A DNA stretch of 64,000 nt, from positions 11,665,962 through 11,729,961 of the forward strand of contig NC_067208.1 of assembly GCF_026262505.1 (NCBI RefSeq), given 5' to 3'. The notes under the pieces were generated by a model. That model made no database searches. It was not told the origin of the DNA and saw only the letters and a program-made list of their open reading frames with translations. The position numbers and the translations under genes are program-made. The stretch's first letter is position 1; each line of letters opens with the position of its first letter. This document shows, in pieces, positions 37,962 through 48,633 of this stretch. This DNA is from Trichomonas vaginalis G3. Taxonomy: Eukaryota > Parabasalia > Trichomonadida > Trichomonadidae.

Positions 37962-38821
37962 TATATCAGTTATTTTTTTGTATTTAAATTTAAATATGAT
38001 TTTTCTTTTTAAATATTTAAACTATCATTTGAATAATGAAATCTCAGGACCTAAAAAGTACTGATTTCTGATGATTCTTCTTTTGATTTGGACAGAAATT
38101 TTGGTATTACTATAGTAATTCAATCTTAGAGGAGAATCTTATTTTCTGTAATGAAATGAAACTAGGAGTTGGAATACTTCTTTTCAATTGCACTTTGGAT
38201 CTTATTAGATCACAGCACCACGTGGTATTATTTGGCGATATCCTTTTGGGCTGACAAATTAAGAGTAGATAATTTAAAACTACCTATAACATTTCTATCA
38301 ATGAGAATTTTACTAAGAATTATTGCTGATTCATTGTGAGCAATTAATCTTTGATCTCTTGAATTCACATCAGAAACACATGAAATGCATCTGATTGATT
38401 TAGATGCAATTATTGAACATATACGAGATTTTTAGATTTTTGCATATTTTGGGTAAAAATTGATACATTTCTACAGAAGGAATTATTATCATAGAAGTTG
38501 CGTGCACAAATTCAGGCACGCACCAATATAATCTGATAAACTTAGATGGCAGGATAAATTATCAGTTTACAAAGGTGTTATTCTTTATGATTATTTAATT
38601 ACACAACTTCTAAATCATACTCTCATAGTCAGTTTAGTTTAGATCTCTAGATCCTAATGAAATTTGTGTAAATCTCTATGATTTAAAGTGTTTGATCAAA
38701 TTTAATCAGTAGATTTTTGTTTCAACATGATTTTGGAGATATTTCATCCAAAGATTTTTATAACCATTCGTCAATTGCCCAGTTTACAAAAAGAAAAAAG
38801 TGAGATTATCTCTTCACATTA
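37962..38821. other. Intergenic 860 bp, no gene seen
   Basis: AT-rich, with all frames closed by frequent stops. It contains the Inr-like TCACATT at 38814-38820, directly before the twinfilin start. Confidence 0.6.
38814..38820 (+). promoter_or_regulatory. Inr-like TCACATT before the twinfilin gene
   Basis: The presumed start base is A at 38816, six bases before the ATG at 38822, matching the trichomonad Inr pattern TCAYW and the usual short 5' UTR. Confidence 0.55.
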
Positions 38822-39784
38822 ATGAGTTGCACTGCTAACGTAGATATCCCACCAGAGACAGAGCAGGCTCTCGCCGACTTCAAGGTCAACGAGTCTGTCC
38901 GTGGTCTCAAGCTCTTAATCCAGGATGAAAAGCTTGTCATTGGCCAGAGGGTCGATGTCACAGGCACAGTCGAGCAAGATTTCGATGGAATCGTTGACTA
39001 TCTTGAAAAGTCTGAGCCAGCCTTCTTTATTGTCCGTCTTGAGAAGACATCAGCACATGGCGAATTTGTTATTCTCGTTTACATTCCAATTTCATGCCCA
39101 ATTCGTCCAAGAACAATCTTTGCTTCATCTCGTGTTCCAGTTCAGCGCTATATCTCTCGCGTTTTCACAGGAATTACAGATTACTTCTTTGATGACCTCA
39201 AAGACTGCAATTACAAGGACTTTGCCAAGCAGATGAAGAAGGATGATGCTGCCCTCTCCTTCGACGAGCGCCGGCAGAAGGAACAAGCTGCCCAAAACGC
39301 AGTTGCTCAGATCCAACTTCCAGAGCACGATTCTTTCACATGGGAGTGCGATGCTGACCTTCTTGAAGCCCTCAAGAAGCTCGCCGCAAAGGAAGGACCA
39401 CACTTCGTCGCTGGCATGGGCGATCTCCAAGGAAATGGCGTAAAGTTCGCCGGAACAGGTGAATCCATTGAGGATCTCAAGGCCGATGCTCCACGTTACG
39501 TCGCTATCCGCTACGATGACAACGGTGAAGAAAAACTTTATTTCCTTCTTTACTGCCCAGATACAGCCAAGCCACGTGAGAAGATGATGTCTTCTACATG
39601 CAAGGCTTCATTCATCAAGGGATGCAAGGATTGCGGAATCGAATTCGTTCAGAACTTAGAAATCAGAGATAAGGATGAATTTAACGATACCAACCTTGAT
39701 AAACTCATCCATCCACCAGAGGATGACCACCAGTATGGTGAAGTCAACATTATCCGCAAACCACGCCGCCCAGGACGCAGATAA
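38822..39784 (+). CDS. Twinfilin (two ADF-homology domains)
   Basis: 320 residues. Two ADF/cofilin-like domains lie at about 1-150 and 165-305. Landmarks are RGLKLLIQDEKLVIG, PAFFIVRLEKT and FVILVYIPISCPIRPRTIFASSR in the first (split over several strands), and APRYVAIRYDDNGEEKLYFLL, CPDTAKPREKMMSS and CKASFIKGCKDCGIEF in the second. The tail is basic (IRKPRRPGRR), as in other twinfilins. Twinfilin sequesters actin monomers and caps or depolymerises barbed ends, relevant to the amoeboid change of trichomonads. Higher GC and codon bias than the surroundings suggest strong expression. Confidence 0.85.
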   Translation: MSCTANVDIPPETEQALADFKVNESVRGLKLLIQDEKLVIGQRVDVTGTVEQDFDGIVDYLEKSEPAFFIVRLEKTSAHGEFVILVYIPISCPIRPRTIFASSRVPVQRYISRVFTGITDYFFDDLKDCNYKDFAKQMKKDDAALSFDERRQKEQAAQNAVAQIQLPEHDSFTWECDADLLEALKKLAAKEGPHFVAGMGDLQGNGVKFAGTGESIEDLKADAPRYVAIRYDDNGEEKLYFLLYCPDTAKPREKMMSSTCKASFIKGCKDCGIEFVQNLEIRDKDEFNDTNLDKLIHPPEDDHQYGEVNIIRKPRRPGRR

Positions 39785-40241
39785 ATCTACTTTCATTTTT
39801 TATTAAATTACCGTTGCTTAATTTTATGGAATAATACATTAAGTTGACTTTTCTGAGTGTTGTGATATTAATTAGTGTTTCCAAATTAGTTTAAATTATA
39901 ATTTTGAGAAAAATTTGTAAAAACCATAGAAGTTTTTTGCATTTCATGGATAAACTAAATGTATGTTATCCACTTCTTGAGTCTTCTTTTTTAGATTTTG
40001 AAAAAAAAAGTATCTACAGCATTAATATCCTGTCTACATGACTTTCTGATGGTTTTTGAAAGCTATTACTCCAGGACAGTATGTTTACAATATGGTTATG
40101 TTAAAATATTCACTAGAAACAGATGTAGACAGGTTTATCAATTTGTAGGCAGATTTTTTCAAGGAACATAAATTAGTTTATACTCATATTAGTTTTTTTA
40201 TTTATATGAAAATATATACAAACAAAAATAAATCATAAAAA
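39785..40241. other. Intergenic 457 bp between convergent genes, no gene seen
   Basis: AT-rich 3' flanks of twinfilin (+) and raptor (-). The twinfilin stop is read as TAAATC, a trichomonad-type TAAA polyadenylation signal overlapping the stop. Confidence 0.5.
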
Positions 40242-43200
40242 TTATAGGAGTACTTCAAATACTTGAACATTTCCATTAGTTTCAGCAAATGCAACTAAAT
40301 CATTCTCTTTTGAAGTGCAAATCATGGAACCTTTAAAGCAGTCGATTTCTGTGGCCTTCTGTCCTGATGGAGACAAAATTGCTGGCTTATCTTGTGTTGA
40401 TGAATAAAATAAAATTGGAAAATTCGGGGAACTATCGAATCCTGTGCAGAAATCTCTTCTTTCTGAAACTAACGAGACATAAGAACCTCTGACATCCCAG
40501 CTCATTATTCGTCCTGAAGCTGTTGATGCGTAAATTACTTGTCTCTGGCATCTAATTCCACAAATATTAATAACTTTGTCATCTCTTACACCAAGAGGAG
40601 TTCTCTTGTTCATTTGGTCATCTCTGAAGTCAACAGGAACTAAATATCCATTGTTTAAACCACAAATACACAAATTTTCATCATTTTCATGTATATACAA
40701 ACATGAAATTGTTGATTTATCTGGGATATTCCATTCTCCAATGAACTTTTGACATGAAATATCAAACAACCTAACAGCATTGGATGATTGGCCTCCAGAA
40801 ACAGCAATTTTATTTGATGAAAGGGATGTTGTGATTATTTGTGGTGAATTCTCCATTGTTGATCTGAAAGAAGTCAAAATAGAGTTTTCTTTAGGGTCAT
40901 AAAGATGAATTACTCCATCATTTGTTGCACATGATACAATATCTGTTTGGTTTATATTATGTGTAGTAATTGATGAAATTACAGAAGGAAATGTGAATGA
41001 TTTTCTTAGTGCCAAATTGTTTTCCAAAATAGAGATAGTTTTTGGAGAAGTTTGAACAACCATTTCTCTATTAACAAAGGCCAATCTTTCGATATGTCGA
41101 TCGCCAACTAATTTTTTATTTCTCAATTTGATTTTTGAAGGCATAAAACTCTTTTCTTCCGCGTTATTCTCTTTGCAAAATGGCTTCTGATAGTTCTCTT
41201 GGTTCCATTGCTCTGATTTAAGGAGTTGCGCACAAAGATTCGAATAAAGAACACTGAAATCATCAGGAATATCAAAATTTTCAGATACAACTTCAGCTCT
41301 TGATTGTATTGTTGCAAGGTTCTGAGATGAAGAGTTAAAAGGAGGAGCAACTTCTTGGCGATCGTGTTTTTTGAACAGATCTAGTGCTTTTATTGCTGTT
41401 TCTCGAACAATTGGAGAAGGATCTTGCGTCAAAAAATTAATAATAAACAAACCATTTTTGATGCAATTTATTTCGGAATTTTGGTTGCTCGCAATTCTCG
41501 CGGAAACACTTTGAAGGAGTGAGAAGGAAGACAACAATTGGGAATAGTGTAATCCTGAGTGGAACAAAACATCAAAAAACTGCGAAAAACTAGAAATCGA
41601 AGGAGGTTTATAAATTTTCGCTTCAATATCAACTCTAGAACTCGCTAAATATCTAATTATAAACATTAAAAATTGGTATCTAACTAAATAACTCATATCC
41701 AAACACAGCGGCAAAATTGAAGTAAACAAATGTCTATTTAAAGTTGGATTTCCTGTTTGCATGAAATTAGAAAGCAACGCAATCATTGAAGCCCTCAATT
41801 CATATGAATTATGCATCATCAAAGCAGAGATTTGTATATGAACATTTTCATCATGAAAATTAACTCTATCGATTGAAAAATGCTTGAAAACTTGCTTCAT
41901 TAGAATGAATTGCCATATAAGTGGTTGTATTTCCAATTCTTTTATGTTTGAACAGAAATTTTTAAAAACAATTTCTGTAATAAAGAAATTATGAGCTGAT
42001 TGATAAGAATCAACAATTCTCGTGAGAATAGCTGTGAGAATTGTTCTTGTTACTGGAGAAACTTTTCTATCCATGATTTTATCAAACAAAAACTGAAGAT
42101 CTGGTTGTTCTACAACTGACAATATTGATTTGTTATTCGCCATAAGAGATGTCATTGTTAAATAAGCAATAGAATGATATAATGTTGTAGAATGCATCTG
42201 TTTGAAAAGGAGACTGAAAAGTTTCTTAAAATTAAGAATTCCAATCACTTCATTTCGATTTTCTGGTGAAAGACTCGCGTAATATGACAAAGGAGCATAT
42301 AACTCAATCGCTGAGGAAAATATCGAAGGAATAATAGAGGCAACGTTAATAACAGTCTTGTCCATGTTCTTGGAGTTTATATTCTTGAAAAATGAGCTGA
42401 TGACGCTTTGAAATAAATCGGATTCGTTTTGAGAAATGATTTTATGCTTGGAAAGGACATATTTCTCAAGAGTGAATCTAAGATGAGACCATGCATGATG
42501 ATGCTGCAATTGGGGAAGCTCTGGATAAGAAACAGGATGAATATTAAAATTTGATAATAAATATTGAGCTAAAATGAATCTTTGGAACAATTTGGCAACA
42601 TTATCGTCTGTTCTAAATAAATATAAGAATAATTCCTTCGGTAAACATTCGTAAGCAATAGTTTCTGTGATTGCAATAATTTCTTGATTCAAATAATCAG
42701 TAATTTCTGGATCTATGTCGGTAAGAGGTTGAAACTCATGATCAGTAAGTTTCTCTGGATAGTAATTGATCAAAAAACATAAAATTAAGACACGAACTGG
42801 AGATAACAAAGTACTTGTAAGAAAATCACGCGGAAGATAGGGATTCTTAGGCATACTCTCATTGGATGAGCATGAGCAGAGTACAAAGAAGTCTTTGCCG
42901 TTCGAAATAATTTTATCAGAATTACTTACTTCGAATTTCTTGAAAATATCTAATGCACAGCCACTGTTGCTTCCATCAAATATTGTAATGAAGTCGTGCT
43001 CTAATGAATTGAAGATTTCTATGATTGGAGTGGAAATAATTTCGCCTTTTGACTGAGAAATGAAATTTATTCGATCGTCGCTAATGTAAGATGTATTGTA
43101 TCCGATAAAGTGGAAAACAAGCTGAGAAAATTGATCGTCTTGTCTCATTTTCTGTAGATAACATGGAATTCGAGTAAAATATTTCTCATTAGAAATTATT

Positions 43201-43622
43201 GAGTGTCGAGGGAAAATATCACTGAAACCAGCATTGATTTCTTTCAAAATCACGGATGATAATAGTGTCTGAGTTGTATTTGAAATTTGTATCCAATAAA
43301 CGTAAAAAGGATAAAGTTTGCAGTATTCTGTTTGATTTTCTTGTGTCTGCTCAAGAAAAGGCAATACAATAAATATGCTGGATTTGCTGTAATTTGATGC
43401 TTTGATGATACTTTGACCGTATTGTTTGATTTGGAGTTTTGATTCATGTATGTATGGTAAGTTTAATGGGATATTCATTGTAATTAATGCTTGTATATTG
43501 ACATCTTTAAATCCATCCACACTTAAACTTCGAATTGAAGGACTCATATTGGAGGAAGAAAACTCATCTATGGAAAAGGATCCCAGACCATATACGTCTT
43601 CTTCCTCAATATCAAAGTCCAT
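40242..43622 (-). CDS. Raptor, TOR complex 1 scaffold
   Basis: 1126 residues. The N-terminal raptor-conserved, caspase-like region (about 60-330) shows FSQLVFHFIGYNT, FITIFDGSNSGCALDIFKKF, the step PRDFLTSTLLSPVRVLILCF and TETIAYECLPKELFLYLFR, in the same order as in other raptors. HEAT-like helices follow to about 780. The C-terminal 280 residues are a WD40 propeller (NDGVIHLYDPKENSI, VRLFDISCQKFIGEWN, GRIMSWDVRGSYVSLVS). Raptor brings substrates to TOR kinase for nutrient-dependent growth control. The His of the caspase dyad is absent, as expected for this non-peptidase. Confidence 0.85.
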   Translation of the reverse strand: MDFDIEEEDVYGLGSFSIDEFSSSNMSPSIRSLSVDGFKDVNIQALITMNIPLNLPYIHESKLQIKQYGQSIIKASNYSKSSIFIVLPFLEQTQENQTEYCKLYPFYVYWIQISNTTQTLLSSVILKEINAGFSDIFPRHSIISNEKYFTRIPCYLQKMRQDDQFSQLVFHFIGYNTSYISDDRINFISQSKGEIISTPIIEIFNSLEHDFITIFDGSNSGCALDIFKKFEVSNSDKIISNGKDFFVLCSCSSNESMPKNPYLPRDFLTSTLLSPVRVLILCFLINYYPEKLTDHEFQPLTDIDPEITDYLNQEIIAITETIAYECLPKELFLYLFRTDDNVAKLFQRFILAQYLLSNFNIHPVSYPELPQLQHHHAWSHLRFTLEKYVLSKHKIISQNESDLFQSVISSFFKNINSKNMDKTVINVASIIPSIFSSAIELYAPLSYYASLSPENRNEVIGILNFKKLFSLLFKQMHSTTLYHSIAYLTMTSLMANNKSILSVVEQPDLQFLFDKIMDRKVSPVTRTILTAILTRIVDSYQSAHNFFITEIVFKNFCSNIKELEIQPLIWQFILMKQVFKHFSIDRVNFHDENVHIQISALMMHNSYELRASMIALLSNFMQTGNPTLNRHLFTSILPLCLDMSYLVRYQFLMFIIRYLASSRVDIEAKIYKPPSISSFSQFFDVLFHSGLHYSQLLSSFSLLQSVSARIASNQNSEINCIKNGLFIINFLTQDPSPIVRETAIKALDLFKKHDRQEVAPPFNSSSQNLATIQSRAEVVSENFDIPDDFSVLYSNLCAQLLKSEQWNQENYQKPFCKENNAEEKSFMPSKIKLRNKKLVGDRHIERLAFVNREMVVQTSPKTISILENNLALRKSFTFPSVISSITTHNINQTDIVSCATNDGVIHLYDPKENSILTSFRSTMENSPQIITTSLSSNKIAVSGGQSSNAVRLFDISCQKFIGEWNIPDKSTISCLYIHENDENLCICGLNNGYLVPVDFRDDQMNKRTPLGVRDDKVINICGIRCQRQVIYASTASGRIMSWDVRGSYVSLVSERRDFCTGFDSSPNFPILFYSSTQDKPAILSPSGQKATEIDCFKGSMICTSKENDLVAFAETNGNVQVFEVLL

Positions 43623-44111
43623 TCAATATTTCGGAATCGAAGATTTTTATCAAAAAAAAATCAATTGATTGTATCATTTTCAGGTAAAAAGATACTCAAA
43701 ATTGAATAGTTTGCAAACCATGCTATCGTGGTGCCAATTTTTCACTAGCCCACAGTGCTTGACTAATTTTAATTTTTTTTTATATCTAATACAATCAATC
43801 TATCAAACACTGACATATATTTTAGCAATTAGTCATTCAAAGATTGTTGTATCCACAAACTCTTAATTTAAGCATTTCGAATGATGATAATCATAACAAA
43901 ATTCAGCTTAATCATTCCAGATTTATCTTGGAGAATGGGGAAAATCGTCAAATATGTGTCAAAATCTGGTGCATTTATTTTAGTTCTCATTAAAAATTAA
44001 AGAAAAGTTATAAAAAAAATTGGGAGTTTGTTTGTAAAAAAATTACTCGCAAGACTTTATAGCATAAATCATGTTTCGGATTTTATTTTGTCACTTTTTT
44101 TCAGGAAAAAA
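43623..44111. other. Intergenic 489 bp, no gene seen
   Basis: AT-rich spacer between the divergent raptor and ankyrin genes. An Inr-like TCACTTTTTTTC at 44091 precedes the ankyrin start by about 20 bases. Confidence 0.55.
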
Positions 44112-44929
44112 ATGAGCTCTGATCAACTATCAGCTGAAATTGAGCCAAGTTTTAGTAACCTTAAGCCTCTTAAAATGTTTGAATATCCTAATCAAGCATC
44201 AAATATGATATGGGATGTAAATCCGGATAATTTTTTACAAATAACTTCGCAAATTGTCAAACTAATCAAAACAAACAAAATAACTGTTGAATTAGCATTT
44301 TACCTGGTTGATGTTTTTTCATCAATTCGCTTTAAAGATATTAAATTATTAGCAGATCTTTATCAAAGCATTTCAATTGAATTTTCGCACATCACCATCA
44401 AACCAAGAAATGAGAGATTAACAACTTTACTATATTATAAAGGCATGCGTTTTGAAAAATTCGAACCTGAAATGAAAGAAGAAGATATTCTCAACATATT
44501 TCCAACAAATTCTATATCGCACTACGTTGCATGGGACAAAATTGATGAACTCAAAAATAAATTCCCAACTATTAATCCTCAATATGTAAATCAAAAAATG
44601 TTTCCTCTTGATTGCGCAATTAAATTTGGATCAGAGTTGTGTTTCAACTACTTGAGAAATATAGGAGCAAAATATACCAAAGATTCCGAAAAATTTGCCG
44701 TCCAAGGAGGAAATGAATACATTTTCAATCAAATGATAGAAGATGGTAAGACGTTTGATGGCTTGATCAACATGGCATTGAAATATCATAATTATCAAAT
44801 TGCTGATTATTTAAAAACTGAATTCGGACAAAAACCTAATTCAGTAGCACAAAGCATGCTTTATGGAAATTATGGAGTTGCTTCATATCTACTTTCGAAA
44901 GGTTCATATTCCAATGAGTATTATGGAAT

Positions 44930-45825
44930 TCTCTTTATTTTCACATTTATCATTACTTCATACAATTCTTTTTCATTATATAAGATTTCCTAGCTTTTTA
45001 GGTTTATCATTGTTATATAAAATTCATTATCATTTCATATTTTTAATAGCTTTATGACATCTATCATTATATTATCATATTCTCTTCCTTCTTATATTTA
45101 TTATTGCTTAATTTCATTCTCTTTCATTTCATATTTATCATTATTCCATAGCATACTCTTTCTTTTAATGTTTATCATTGGGTTATACGATTCTTTATCA
45201 TTTCATATTTACCATTAGTTTATAAAATTCTCATCATTTTCATATTTATCATTAATTTATATAATCCGATTTCTTTTCACATATATCATTGTTTAATAGA
45301 ATTCTGCATCTTTTCATATTCAACATTTGTTTGTATAATTCTCTTTATTTTTATTACATTCATTTTCTTTTCATATTTATTATTGCTTTATCATGTTATC
45401 TTTCTTTTCATATTCACCATTTATTTATGATGTCCTATTTACTTTTATATTTATCGTTGTTTTATGACGTTCTGCTTTTTTTCATATTTATCATTTCTCA
45501 ATGAAATTCTCTTAATATTCACATTTATTATTTTTTAATGCAATTTTCTTTCTTTTCATATTTATCATTGATTTGTTACATTCCCATTCCTTTCATTTTA
45601 ATCATGATTTTATGGAATTATCTTTCTATTCATATTCTTCATTCCATTATTTTATTCTCTTTCTTTTCATATTTATCATTTTTCTATGAAATTCTATTTG
45701 TTCTCATATTTATCCTTGCTTTATTACATTTTCTTTCTGATAATATATAACATTGCTTTATGATATTATCATTCTATTCATATTATTCATTGCCTTATTA
45801 CATTCACTTTCTTTTTAAATTTGTG
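44930..45825. repeat. ~38 bp AT-rich minisatellite, block 1
   Basis: Imperfect tandem copies built around CTTTTCATATTTATCATTG, TTTATGACATT and CTCTTT, about 22 copies with a period near 38. It interrupts the ankyrin gene after GSYSNEYYGI. Confidence 0.8.
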
Positions 45826-45829
45826 AATA

Positions 45830-46592
45830 TAGGGTGTCCAAAGGTGCGTTTAGCACAGCGCTCTATATGAGACTATTAAAGGAGATATATGCTGATTATA
45901 AATATATAATAAAAAATATGAATATATGTATATGATGAGTATGTTGTATTTTGGCGCCATGCCGGGATATAAAATGAATTTTGAGACAAGAGGCGGTTTC
46001 GCGGGAAATTTTGGCGGGATTTTTTTCATTTTTTTAATGAATCATAAAGAAAACATCCTCGCTCTTGCAAAAAAATGCAAAGACTGTAAAAAATCTACGA
46101 GACATTGGTAAAATGCTTCGGTATGGATGCTCCTAGCTATTCCACTGTAACGTATCATGTTAGGATGTATCACTTCGTGAACAAAAAGGCGCCCATCATA
46201 AAAATTGACAAAAAATTGCCGGATCAAAGAAAAATCAAAGCAATTCTTCAAGCGCTAGATGAAGACCCAAGAGCATCACTCAGAAGGATAGAGGAGATGA
46301 CAAAGATACCACGTACAACAGTCAGTTATTATCTGCACAATTATTTGAACTACAAACTAGCGTATACACGTTGGGTTCCGCACAACCTTAATTCAGTTCA
46401 AAAAAAATCTAGAGTCCAAGCTTCGAAAGAGCTCCTCTCTATATTGCGTGCGTATCAATCCAAGAAGTTTCGCTTTTTAGTAACAGGGGACGAGTCTTGG
46501 TTTCAATATGCAACAGAAGCCAAAATCATGTGGATCCCGAAGGATGAAAATCCGCAAACATTCCCGAAGAAAAAAATTGACACACCAATGAT
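45830..46592 (+). mobile_element. Truncated Tc1/mariner transposon
   Basis: The left end reads TAGGGTGTCCAAAGGTGCG, then GC-rich TTGGCGCCATGCCGGG. The frame carries a helix-turn-helix (SLRRIEEMTKIPRTTVSYYL), the linker RWVPHNLNSVQKKSR and the first catalytic Asp in LVTGDESWFQYA, the mariner 'DE(S/T)W' motif. It stops at the junction with ankyrin sequence near 46592, before the second and third acidic residues, so the right half and right TIR are missing. The frame is also open from non-ATG codons only. It is inserted in the minisatellite-bearing ankyrin gene. Plainly inactive. Confidence 0.75.
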
Positions 46593-46639
46593 TCATTTGA
46601 AATTATTAAATACTTTGTTGAGCATGGTGCACTTATCAA

Positions 46640-47030
46640 CGCAAGTTATTTTCCATTTCATTTCATATCTGGCATTATATTATTACATTCACTTTCATTT
46701 AATATTTATCATTATTATATTACATTATATTTCTTTTCAGTATTATCATTATTTTATGGAGTTCTCTTTTTTGAAATATTTATTATTACATTATCGCATT
46801 ATCTTTATATTCAAATTCATTATTGCTTAATGACATTTTCTAGCTTTTCATATTTATCATTTTTCTATGAAGTTCGTTTCCTTTTCATATTTAATATTAT
46901 TATATAGCATTCTCATTCATTTCATATTCATCATTGCTTTATTATATTTTCCTTCATTTCAAATTGATTATTATTTTATGGAGTCCTATTTGATTTAATA
47001 TTAATTAATATCTTATTACATTCTCTTGAT
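46640..47030. repeat. ~38 bp AT-rich minisatellite, block 2
   Basis: Same unit as block 1, about 10 copies between two ankyrin pieces. Confidence 0.75.
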
Positions 47031-47124
47031 TTTAATGAATGCCCTTTAACTTTTGCATGCAAGGCAAATTCATTCGAAGTAATTAGATACTTAGTTGAAC
47101 ATGGCGCAAACGTAAACCAATTAC

Positions 47125-47505
47125 TTTTACCTTTTCTTTTAATATCCGTCATTAAGTTATTTCGATCTCTTTCTTTTCATATTAATCAATGCTTTATCAC
47201 ATTCTCTCTCTTTTAATATTTATTATTTCTTTATGCAATTTTCTTTCTTTTCATATCTATCATTATTTTATTACATTTTCTTCGTTTTCATATCTAACAT
47301 TGCTTAATGACATTTTCTTTCTTTTTAGTTTTATCATTAAATTATTACATTCTTTTCGTTTTCATTTTTATCATTACCTTATTACATTCTTTTCCTTTTA
47401 ATATTATTCATTACATAATTGGGTTTTATTTCTTTTCATATTAATCATTATTTTACCATATTATCTTTAATGTTAATTTTCATCCTTGTTTTATTACATT
47501 CTCTT
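47125..47505. repeat. ~38 bp AT-rich minisatellite, block 3
   Basis: Same unit, about 10 copies. It begins after the ankyrin motif VEHGANVNQ and ends just before NECPLFIACK, at the same phase as block 2. Confidence 0.75.
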
Positions 47506-47604
47506 GATTACAATGAATGCCCTCTATTTATTGCCTGCAAGTTAAAATCATTGGAAATGGTGAAGTACTTTGTCGAACATGGGGCAGATGTCCGTATAAT
47601 GCTA

Positions 47605-48168
47605 ATTCCATTTCTAGTTATATCAGTCATTATTTGATAAGATTTTCTTTCTTGTAATATTTACTATTGTTTTATCAAATTCTCTATCTTTTCATATTTA
47701 TTATTTATCTACGGAATTTCATTTCTTTTCATATTGAACTTTGTTTTATTACATGCCTTTTCTTTTCATATTTATCAATATAATATGGAATTCTTCTGGC
47801 TTTCATATTTATCATTGATTTAGCTTATTCGCTTTCTTGTCATATTTATCATTGCTTTATTTTATTCTCCTTCTTTTCATATTTCTCATTGTTTTGTATC
47901 ATTCTTTTTCTTTTCATATTTATCTTTACTTTATAAAATTCACTTTATTTACATATTTGTCATCGTTTTATCCAATTCTCTTTCTTTTTATATTTATCGT
48001 TGCTTTATAACATACTTATTCTTCTCATGTTAATCATTTTTTTATTCAATTCACTATCTTCTCATATTTATCAATGATTTATACAATGGTCTTTCATTAA
48101 ATATTTATCATTGTTTTATTATGTTGTATTTCTTTTCATATTTATCATTGTTTGAGGAAATTCTCTTT
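47605..48168. repeat. ~38 bp AT-rich minisatellite, block 4
   Basis: Same unit, about 15 copies, ending before the last ankyrin piece. Confidence 0.75.
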
Positions 48169-48280
48169 AAATTAATGAATAATCTCTATTTGATACAGTT
48201 AAAGATGATACAACTGAAGAAATAGTTAAATATCTAATTGAAAAAGGTGCAAATAAGAAGTACAAATGTAATATCGTTTG

Positions 48281-48633
48281 AATGATGAATTACTTGATTG
48301 AAAATAAACTTTATTTCTTATCAATTGAGTATATTCAAATTTTTATTGCCTTTAGAAAAATTCTCCTACAGATCTTTATATATCTCTTCCTTTTACTCAA
48401 GAGTGTTATCATCAATACAATTAGTTTGAATATGTAATGCATTAATCTTGTATGGAATCAATATTCAGGAGGTTAGATAGAATAGAGAAGAATTTTTGAA
48501 TGTCGTATTAATCCTATTTACCTGCACTATATTGTGATGAAGCATATATTATATGTGTATGATGAAGATTGATTTAAAAAATATGTTATTTTTCGTCAAA
48601 TTTTTGTAATTTTTATTTCAATTACAATATATT
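48281..48633. other. Intergenic 353 bp between convergent ankyrin genes
   Basis: AT-rich, no gene or structured element seen. Confidence 0.5.

Larger units (their letters stand above)
44112..48280 (+). pseudogene. DUF3447-type ankyrin gene split by minisatellite arrays and a mariner
   Basis: The ATG at 44112 is preferred, 21 bases after the Inr-like TCACTTT. About 280 residues of a DUF3447-type N-terminal region are intact (MSSDQLSAEIEPSFSNLKPL, YNQIADYLKTEFG, VASYLLSKGSYSNE). Further ankyrin pieces occur downstream: IIKYFVEHGALINAS near 46600, NECPLTFACKANSFEVIRYL near 47034, NECPLFIACKLKSLEMVKYF near 47512 and EEIVKYLIEKGANKKYK near 48205, ending at TGA 48278-48280. Between them lie arrays of a ~38 bp AT-rich unit, which break the frame, and a truncated mariner. 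These proteins are usually surface or scaffold proteins of unknown role. This one is a pseudogene. Confidence 0.75.

Noticed and set aside
45289-47637. Several frames of 60-90 codons in the AT-rich satellite blocks
   Set aside because: They are translations of the 38 bp repeat (SFHIYHYFITF...), not genes.
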